Shown here one piece after another: positions 29,045 through 34,238 of a stretch of DNA of 34,238 nt. Location: the NCBI GenBank assembly GCA_020859755.1, contig JAJBVP010000081.1:1-34238 (forward strand), in the 5' to 3' direction. The position numbers and the translations under genes are program-made. Positions within the stretch are counted from its first letter, which is position 1. Each line of letters starts with the position of its first letter. The stretch is from Bacteroidales bacterium (GTDB taxonomy: Bacteria; Bacteroidota; Bacteroidia; Bacteroidales; Muribaculaceae). The notes below the pieces were generated by a model. That model saw only the letters and a program-made list of their open reading frames with translations, did no database searches and was not told the DNA's origin.

Positions 29045-29629
29045 ATGCTACAGATAGGAGACAAGCTGGTGTCGTTGGACTTGGTGGAGCGATGGTTCTG
29101 CTGCGACCTGGATGCGTGCCACGGCGATTGCTGCATCGAGGGCGACGCCGGGGCGCCGATCACCAAGGAGGAGTATCAGAAGATCAAGGAGTTGGTACCC
29201 GTGGTGTGGGACCGGCTTACGCCGCGCGCCCAGGAGGAGATCGCGCGCCGTGGCGTGGGTTACATCGACCAGGAGGGCGACCTTGTGACCACGATTGTCG
29301 ACGACCGCGATTGCGTGTTCACCTGCTACGCCCCCGGGGGGATGTGCCAGTGTGCGTTGGAAAAGGCATTTGAGGAGGGGAAGAGCGACTTCCGTAAGCC
29401 GGCGTCGTGCTACCTTTATCCCGTGAGGGTGAAAAAATACCCCACGTTCACGGCTGTCAACTATCACCGCTGGAAGATCTGCCGCCCGGCCGAGGCTTTG
29501 GGCCGCAAGCTGGGCATCCGCCTGTACCAATTCTTGAAGGAGCCGCTAATCGCACAGTACGGCCAGGAATGGTACGACGAGCTGTGCCTCACCTGCGAGG
29601 AGTATCTGCGCCAATACCCCAGCGACTAA
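29045..29629 (+). CDS. DUF3109 family cysteine-rich protein
   Basis: 194 residues from the ATG at 29045. The ORF track's start at 29018 would overlap the upstream gene by 26 bases, and family members as I recall begin at the IGDKLVSLDLVERWF block. Cysteine-rich: FCCDLDACHGDCCIEGDAG near the N-terminus, then CVFTCYAPGGMCQCALE (about 85-103), CYLYPVR, KICRPAE and LCLTCEEYL. The cluster suggests metal or Fe-S binding, as in related UPF0153-type zinc/iron-binding proteins; the biochemical role is unknown. Its TAA overlaps the stop of ribF on the other strand, so the two transcription units run into each other with no terminator between. Confidence 0.85.
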   Translation: MLQIGDKLVSLDLVERWFCCDLDACHGDCCIEGDAGAPITKEEYQKIKELVPVVWDRLTPRAQEEIARRGVGYIDQEGDLVTTIVDDRDCVFTCYAPGGMCQCALEKAFEEGKSDFRKPASCYLYPVRVKKYPTFTAVNYHRWKICRPAEALGRKLGIRLYQFLKEPLIAQYGQEWYDELCLTCEEYLRQYPSD

Positions 29630-30510
29630 AGCTGGGAAAGGTCGTGGCGGATTTGGGATTGGAGGGCGTCGAGGGAAGGGAAACGGCGCTCCGCGCGCAG
29701 GCGTCGCAGGAATTCCACACGCAGGGTAAGGCCGTAAAGATTGCCTTGATAGTTGGGGATATGGGCCTCGATGGACAGGCGCGGGTTGCTGTCGGAGTCA
29801 ACGGTGGGACGGTAGCCCACGTTGACCAACGCGCGGCGGGGTGTTGTCTCCCCCTCGATTGTCACCTCGGCGGCGTACACGCCCGTGGCGGGTATTGCCA
29901 TGGTAGGCTCCAAGGGGACGATGTTGGCGGTGGGGAAACCGATAGTGCGTCCGAGCGCTTGACCGTGGGTGACAGTGCCGGAAAGCGAGTAGGGTCGGCC
30001 AAGCAATTCGGCGGCAACGTCGGCCTTCCCCTCCGATAGCAACGCGCGCACAGCCGATGAACTTACTGGCAACTCCCCTTCAGGACGGTATTCGGGGGCT
30101 TGTATCACCTCTATACCAAGGTCTTGCGCCACGGCTCGGTATTGGTTGATGGTGGTGAGTCGGTCGCTCCCGAAATTGTGGTTGTAACCCATCAGAAGCG
30201 CCTTTACTCCGTAATCTTCGGCGAGGAATTGGAGGAATTCCCGGGCGGTAAGTGAGCGCAGTCGCTCGTTAAAGGGAAGGACGAGCAGCTCCATGCCGTC
30301 GGCCTCGATCATCGAGCGCTTGCGGTGCAGCTCAAGGAGTTGGGGTGGCACACGGTCGGGGGCGATCACCGATAGCGGATGGCGATCGAAGGTCACCACC
30401 AGGGGTCGAAGCCCTCGCTTCATCCCCTCGGTTCGCAGCATCGAAAGCAGGAACCGATGCCCGAGGTGGAGCCCGTCAAACGTGCCGATAACCGCTATTC
30501 GCTTGTCCAT
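29626..30510 (-). CDS. ribF: Bifunctional riboflavin kinase / FAD synthetase
   Basis: 294 residues from the ATG at 30510 (the track's 30513 is a TTG inside the preceding stop). N-terminal nucleotidyltransferase domain (about 1-160) with the IGTFDGLHLGHRFLL signature and the ISSxR-equivalent SSSAVRALL near 150-160. C-terminal riboflavin kinase domain (about 175-290) with GRTIGFPTANI and the VNVGYRPTVDSDSNPRLSIEAHI block. Converts riboflavin to FMN and FAD in the cytoplasm. Length and both domains are standard. Its start overlaps the upstream methyltransferase stop by one base (TGATG), implying translational coupling in an aroQ-OMT-ribF operon. Confidence 0.96.
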   Translation of the reverse strand: MDKRIAVIGTFDGLHLGHRFLLSMLRTEGMKRGLRPLVVTFDRHPLSVIAPDRVPPQLLELHRKRSMIEADGMELLVLPFNERLRSLTAREFLQFLAEDYGVKALLMGYNHNFGSDRLTTINQYRAVAQDLGIEVIQAPEYRPEGELPVSSSAVRALLSEGKADVAAELLGRPYSLSGTVTHGQALGRTIGFPTANIVPLEPTMAIPATGVYAAEVTIEGETTPRRALVNVGYRPTVDSDSNPRLSIEAHIPNYQGNLYGLTLRVEFLRRLRAERRFPSLDALQSQIRHDLSQL

Positions 30511-31142
30511 CAAAGTTTTCTGATTAACGTTAGGCCATCTCTCAGGGGGAGAATCACCCGCTCAACCCGAGGGTCACGGGCCACAAGGTCGTTGAAGCGG
30601 AGGATGCCCGACGTTTGTGGCTCGCGCATGGCTTTTGGATCTACTACCTTGCTGTCCCACAGCGTGTTGTCGGCCAGAATCAACCCTCCTTTGCGTAACA
30701 GCGGGAGGGCCATCTCGTAGTATTCGTCGTAGTGGCGCTTGTTTGCGTCAATCACGATTATATCCCAATCGGCTGGCAATGAGGGGGCTATCTCCATGGC
30801 ATCGCCGATGTGCAGGGCAACCTTATAGCCTTGTGGAGATTTGGACAAATTGCTGATTATCAATTTTTCCAGCTCGTCGTCCACCTCGATTGTGTGCACC
30901 TCTCCGTCGTCAGGCAAACCCTCGGCGAGCGACAGGGCTGAATAGCCCACATAGGTGCCGACCTCGAGCACGCGCTTGGCCCCGGTGATGGCGGCCAGCA
31001 TTTTGAGCAAACGCCCTTGGAGATGACCCGAGCACATGTGGCCGTAGGCCAGCGCCGCGTGGGCGTGGCGGTTGATCTCCCTAAGCTCTTGAGGCTCAGG
31101 GTCGATATGGGCCAAAATGTACTCCTCGAGTTGCTCGGTCAT
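30510..31142 (-). CDS. SAM-dependent O-methyltransferase (class I, caffeoyl-CoA OMT-like)
   Basis: 210 residues from the ATG at 31142; the ORF track extends to 31223, but that part runs inside aroQ and has no conserved look, while ATG overlapping the aroQ TAA (TAATG) is ideal for coupling. Features: VLEVGTYVGYSALSLAEGL (about 55-75) is SAM motif I; EVHTIEVDDELEK is the acidic motif II; WDIIVIDANKRHYDEYYEMALPLLRKGGLILADN (about 128-165) carries the metal-binding Asp and DN residues of the methyltransferase_3 family. The family methylates catechol-like or tRNA wobble uridine (TrmR-type) substrates using a divalent metal; which applies here cannot be told from the sequence. Confidence 0.88.
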   Translation of the reverse strand: MTEQLEEYILAHIDPEPQELREINRHAHAALAYGHMCSGHLQGRLLKMLAAITGAKRVLEVGTYVGYSALSLAEGLPDDGEVHTIEVDDELEKLIISNLSKSPQGYKVALHIGDAMEIAPSLPADWDIIVIDANKRHYDEYYEMALPLLRKGGLILADNTLWDSKVVDPKAMREPQTSGILRFNDLVARDPRVERVILPLRDGLTLIRKL

Positions 31143-31582
31143 TACTCCTCCACAGCTTTCAACAATCCTCTGACGGCCAACGAGTAACTGTCCACGCCAA
31201 AACCAGCGACCACACCCTTGCACACGGCGGCGATCATCGAATGGTGGCGGAACTCCTCGCGGCGATGGACGTTGGAGATGTGCACCTCCACCACGGGGGC
31301 CGGGATGGCGGCGATAGCGTCGCGCAGGGCTACCGACGTGTGGGTGTAAGCCCCTGCGTTAAAGGCGATTCCGATGACTTCCGGCTCATCCCAAGTGGCG
31401 TGCAAGCGCTCGATCAGAGCGCCCTCGTGATTGCTCTGGAAATACTCGATGTCGACATCGGGAAACTCCTTGCGCAGGCCCTGGAGCACGGCGTCCATGC
31501 CCTCGGAACCGTACACTCCCGGCTCGCGGCGTCCCAACAGATTGAGGTTGGGACCATTCAGTACCAATACCTTTGTTTTCAT
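31142..31582 (-). CDS. aroQ: 3-dehydroquinate dehydratase, type II
   Basis: 146 residues, the usual size. Catalyses dehydration of 3-dehydroquinate to 3-dehydroshikimate in the shikimate pathway. Family motifs are all present: NGPNLNLLGRREPGVYG (flexible lid with catalytic Arg and Tyr), QSNHEG, the NAGAYTHTSVALRDA binding loop and VEVHISNVHRREEFR (catalytic His). First gene of the aroQ-OMT-ribF operon, with one-base overlap to the next gene. The -7 box lies only 4 bases before its ATG. Confidence 0.97.
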   Translation of the reverse strand: MKTKVLVLNGPNLNLLGRREPGVYGSEGMDAVLQGLRKEFPDVDIEYFQSNHEGALIERLHATWDEPEVIGIAFNAGAYTHTSVALRDAIAAIPAPVVEVHISNVHRREEFRHHSMIAAVCKGVVAGFGVDSYSLAVRGLLKAVEE

Positions 31583-31586
31583 ACCG

Positions 31587-31594
31587 CAAAGTTA
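31587..31594 (-). promoter_or_regulatory. -7 box of the aroQ operon
   Basis: On the minus strand TAACTTTG, an exact TAnnTTTG, with four bases (CGGT) to the aroQ ATG. A GTGGA-TT-TCCAC inverted repeat (about 31604-31615) lies just upstream, near where RNA polymerase or a regulator would bind. Confidence 0.7.
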
Positions 31595-31662
31595 CTAACC
31601 CGCTGTGGATTTCCACGTTAATAAAAGTTATTTGTAGGTCCCTGAAATCTTTACTACATTCG

Positions 31663-31815
31663 TGGGAGAGATATCGATGGCGAGTTCACCTACTGGACCG
31701 AGGACATGATCATCGCCACGTGCGGCGCTGCAGGGCATCCTCATCGCCGAGCCGGGCGCCGGGCCAGCTTGTGATCCGGCGCCAAGGGTCGACAGCGGCG
31801 AAGATTAAGTATTAG
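31663..31815 (+). pseudogene. Decayed 3' end of a tail-bearing secreted-protein gene
   Basis: Three frames in succession give pieces of one protein end: GEFTYWTEDMIIATCG (from 31680), LQGILIAEPGA (about 31729-31761), then PGQLVIRRQGSTAAKIKY and a stop at 31813-31815. The last two parts align with NLQGIRVAQPQAGQLVIRRQGTNVAKIIF-type tails such as that ending the 12256 protein; nine residues (GQLVIRRQG) are identical. At least two frameshifts and loss of everything upstream show it is a remnant. It fills most of the aroQ / AAA gene gap. Confidence 0.75.
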
Positions 31816-31831
31816 TGGTGAACGACATTTT

Positions 31832-33961
31832 TTAGGCTACGAAGCCTACGCTGGGTCGCAGCGAGGATTTCCCAAGCTTCTCCTCTCGACACAGGCGCTC
31901 GATAGTGGCGAAGTCGGGCTCCGCGCCCTCAATCACCTCAAGCATTGTGGCCTTGCGCACGACGTTGTCGATCTGGCCACCCGAGAAGTCGTGGGTCGCG
32001 GCAAGCAGCAACGCCTGTTCGGGCGATAGCGTAGGCATCTTGTCGAGCCAGATCAGTCGCTTGGCCTCGGGGGTGGGCTTGTCGTAGCGCACCTTGAAGA
32101 GGAATCGACGCTCGAAAGCGCTGTCGAGGTTGTCGGCGAGGTTGGTCGTGGCCACGAGAATGCCGTCGAGCTGCTCCATCTGCTCGAGGATGATGTTCTG
32201 GATGGCGTTCTCGGTTTGGGCCACGTTGCTCGAGGTGTTGTCCTTGCGCTTGCCCAGCACCGCGTCGGCCTCGTTGAACAACAAGATAGGGGTGACGGCG
32301 CTACGCTCGCACAGCGTGCGGTAGTTGTCAAACACCTTTTTGATCAGTTTCTCGCTCTCACCGAACCAGCACGTCTTGGTAGCGGAAATGTCGACGTGCA
32401 TCACGGCGCGACCCGTGCGACGGGCAAGCTGCATCACGGTCTCGGTTTTGCCCGTGCCTGGCGCGCCATAGAGCAGAATTGCCACACCCAGGGGCATACC
32501 CTTCTCCTTGAGGCGATTGCGAAGCGTGAGATAGCAATCATCGCGCAGCGCGTTGTCGATCACGTTGATTTGGCGCTCAAGGTCGGTGGGATAGAATAGG
32601 CGCTTCTCCACAATAGAGGAAGGCAGAATCACGTCGCGAGAGGTGGAATCGGAGCGCACGAACGATGCCTTATCGGCGAAGAACAACTCGATAGCTCCGG
32701 GAGTAAGGGCCAATTTGCCGTCCTCGGCCACCGCCGCTTTCTCCACGCGCACCAATCCGGAGGTCAACAGCACGTGCTTCTCGTCGATGAAGTCGCGTCG
32801 CTCCATCAGCTCCTGCTCAAGGTGGAAATGCTCGCCGAGGTCGCTCAGCGACAGGTGATTGTTGCGGATATGGTCGTGGGCGATGCGATAGAACAGGGCG
32901 CGATACTCGGCGTCCTCAATCTTGTTGACGACGGCTTGCAGGCCTGTCAATTGGGGATTCTGGCGCTCGATCTTCTTCACGAGATTGATCAGCCGCTTGC
33001 GCTCCGAGCGGCCCGGGTGATTGCTCATCTCGCCAATGTAGTTGCTCACCTTGGCGCACACCTCGAGGATGCTCAAGTCGCGGTAGCTGCGCACGAAGTG
33101 GTGGGCTTTCTCGCCGCAGAACCACTTGGCGGTAGTCTCGGTCAACACCATGCGGTCGTCGCTGGGCACCTCCACCAATCCGGGCTGGATCAAGGGATGG
33201 GAGCCCTCTTTCAGCTGGCTCTCGAGGGTGAAACGCTCCATATCCTGGCGGAAGATGTCGCTAAGCGTGGAGGAGATGCACGACCCTTCATCGGGGCCAC
33301 GCTTGGTGGTGGTGACATCGAAGCACACATCGTAGAGCAGCGTGCGGCTCACGATGTCGTCGGGGAGCACCCGCCGAGCCTGCTTGACGATCTCGAGGTT
33401 CTCAGCCTCGACCTCCAGCTCGGCCACACGGGCCAGAATGCGGCGAGCCGAATAGCTGGACTCGCACACCACCCAGTCGATGGCGCGGGCGAAATCGGCC
33501 GCCGTCAGTCGGCCGCCGTCGGCAGGCCGTGCCGGGGTGACAGGATGGCAAGCCACGATCCCCTCGAACACCTCGGGACTCACCTTGTAAGATGCCTCCA
33601 ACCCACTCTTGCCGGCCTCGCGCAGCACAATGCCGCGAGCCATCATCTCGTTCAACGGGGCCGAGTAGGACATAGCCTCAAGGGCTGAGCACGACAGCCA
33701 GTTGGACAGATCGTCGATGTCGAGTGAGTCGTCGGTGCAACGCTCGTCGAAGGCGGCGGTGAACGCCAGCGCCTCGTCGAGGTCGCGCAGCCCCACCTCC
33801 CGCATCACCTTGTCGAGAGCCTTCTCTCGAGCGGGCGTAATGTTTAATTTACAACCCTTAAGCGATTTCACTGCCGAGGCCAGCACCTTGATGGCCTTGC
33901 CGTTGGGATTCACTTGTTGCTCCTGATTGTTGATTGCTTCCACGTTCAATTTCTTTTCCAT
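31832..33961 (-). CDS. AAA+ family ATPase with long N-terminal region
   Basis: 709 residues from the ATG at 33961 (the track's extra six residues begin at a non-ATG codon). Residues about 1-440 are mostly helical and match no domain I can name. The AAA+ module is C-terminal: Walker A GAPGTGKT (499-506), pore/substrate region CWFGESEKLIKKVF, Walker B ILLFNEADAVLGKR in which Asn replaces the usual Asp before the catalytic Glu, sensor 1 LVATTNLADN, arginine-finger SAFERRF, and a small lid domain ending in SGGQIDNVVRKATM. Such SpoVK/Cdc48-like single-AAA proteins remodel or unfold partners in the cytoplasm; the target is unknown. Monocistronic as far as visible. Confidence 0.85.
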   Translation of the reverse strand: MEKKLNVEAINNQEQQVNPNGKAIKVLASAVKSLKGCKLNITPAREKALDKVMREVGLRDLDEALAFTAAFDERCTDDSLDIDDLSNWLSCSALEAMSYSAPLNEMMARGIVLREAGKSGLEASYKVSPEVFEGIVACHPVTPARPADGGRLTAADFARAIDWVVCESSYSARRILARVAELEVEAENLEIVKQARRVLPDDIVSRTLLYDVCFDVTTTKRGPDEGSCISSTLSDIFRQDMERFTLESQLKEGSHPLIQPGLVEVPSDDRMVLTETTAKWFCGEKAHHFVRSYRDLSILEVCAKVSNYIGEMSNHPGRSERKRLINLVKKIERQNPQLTGLQAVVNKIEDAEYRALFYRIAHDHIRNNHLSLSDLGEHFHLEQELMERRDFIDEKHVLLTSGLVRVEKAAVAEDGKLALTPGAIELFFADKASFVRSDSTSRDVILPSSIVEKRLFYPTDLERQINVIDNALRDDCYLTLRNRLKEKGMPLGVAILLYGAPGTGKTETVMQLARRTGRAVMHVDISATKTCWFGESEKLIKKVFDNYRTLCERSAVTPILLFNEADAVLGKRKDNTSSNVAQTENAIQNIILEQMEQLDGILVATTNLADNLDSAFERRFLFKVRYDKPTPEAKRLIWLDKMPTLSPEQALLLAATHDFSGGQIDNVVRKATMLEVIEGAEPDFATIERLCREEKLGKSSLRPSVGFVA

Positions 33962-34010
33962 ACAACGATAATATAGCAAGCGGATATTAAAATTTCACTC
34001 TCTCTCGGAA

Positions 34011-34018
34011 CAAATTTA
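34011..34018 (-). promoter_or_regulatory. -7 box of the AAA+ gene
   Basis: Minus-strand TAAATTTG matches TAnnTTTG exactly, about 50 bases before the ATG at 33961. No clear -33 TTTG. Confidence 0.55.
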
Positions 34019-34159
34019 CGTCCCGGCCTCGGAAAAATGTTGCATACCCTTGGAACTTTTGTCATTTTGGCTTGGACATATTGATTACGGTACAAAATTA
34101 TCCCTTAACTACGCCATCTTTTGTCGTACTTCAAAAATTTTTTATAATTTCGCCCCATA

Positions 34160-34180
34160 TACTTTATACTTTATACTTTA
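34160..34180. repeat. Three tandem TACTTTA units
   Basis: Exact 7-base unit repeated three times (34160-34166, 34167-34173, 34174-34180) in the AT-rich space beyond the AAA+ gene. It may lie in the upstream region of a gene outside the window. No ORF or RNA is evident in 33962-34238. Confidence 0.8.
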
Positions 34181-34238
34181 CACACCTGTTGGTTGAATTA
34201 GACATATAGGGCATATTTGACTTGCCCGATATTTCGAT

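Noticed and set aside
31143-31223. Longer start for the O-methyltransferase
   Set aside because: The extension runs inside aroQ in another frame and looks unlike protein; the ATG overlapping the aroQ stop is the better start.
31845-31862. Hairpin at the end of the AAA+ gene as an intrinsic terminator
   Set aside because: TAGGCT-TCGT-AGCCTA is followed by A residues on the coding strand, not T; the stem overlaps the last codons and the stop.

Overview
The window looks like a high-GC member of the gut Bacteroidales, most likely Muribaculaceae (S24-7). The reasons are a complete SusCD-type polysaccharide utilisation locus, Bacteroidetes-type -7 boxes (TAnnTTTG) in front of most transcription units, no obvious Shine-Dalgarno sites, and secreted proteins ending in an 'NLQG...GQLVIRRQG...KI' tail. 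The assignment is inference from sequence style; no 16S or marker phylogeny was possible.

Region 1 (about 1-21,070, all + strand) is a PUL probably aimed at dextran or another alpha-1,6-linked glucan. A SusR-like membrane regulator (162-1823) is followed by susC-susD-susE, a lipoprotein GH66 dextranase, a GH97 alpha-glucosidase and a SusF-like binding protein. After a hairpin terminator and a new promoter comes a second block: a 1496-residue secreted protein of unknown function, a second GH66 without a lipobox, and a small SusF-like protein. Expected flow: surface binding and endo-cleavage by SusD/SusE/GH66-1, import through SusC, and periplasmic finishing by GH66-2 and GH97.

Region 2 (about 21,070-26,570, - strand) is an intergenic stretch of palindromic repeats, then a two-gene restriction-modification locus. 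A 312-residue protein carries the SAM-binding half of an adenine methyltransferase. A 1357-residue protein fuses a KIG-type (T5orf172/GIY-YIG-like) nuclease domain, a DEAH helicase and the catalytic NPPY half plus target-recognition region. The last ~0.95 kb of the large gene is clearly AT-richer. A tRNA-Arg(CCG) gene lies immediately beyond, on the same strand.

Region 3 (about 26,570-34,238) is housekeeping: ung, a C_GCAxxG_C_C protein, a DUF5103/T9SS-plug protein and a DUF3109 protein on +, tail-to-tail with aroQ, an O-methyltransferase and ribF on -. These are followed by a decayed fragment of a tail-bearing secreted-protein gene and a large AAA+ ATPase gene on -.

Beyond the genes, two families of hairpin-forming repeats are scattered through the intergenic spaces. 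One has 39-bp identical copies in inverted orientation 8 kb apart and a copy with a compensatory base-pair change. CTD-like tails occur only on the PUL proteins that lack a lipobox, and a T9SS-plug homologue is encoded nearby.
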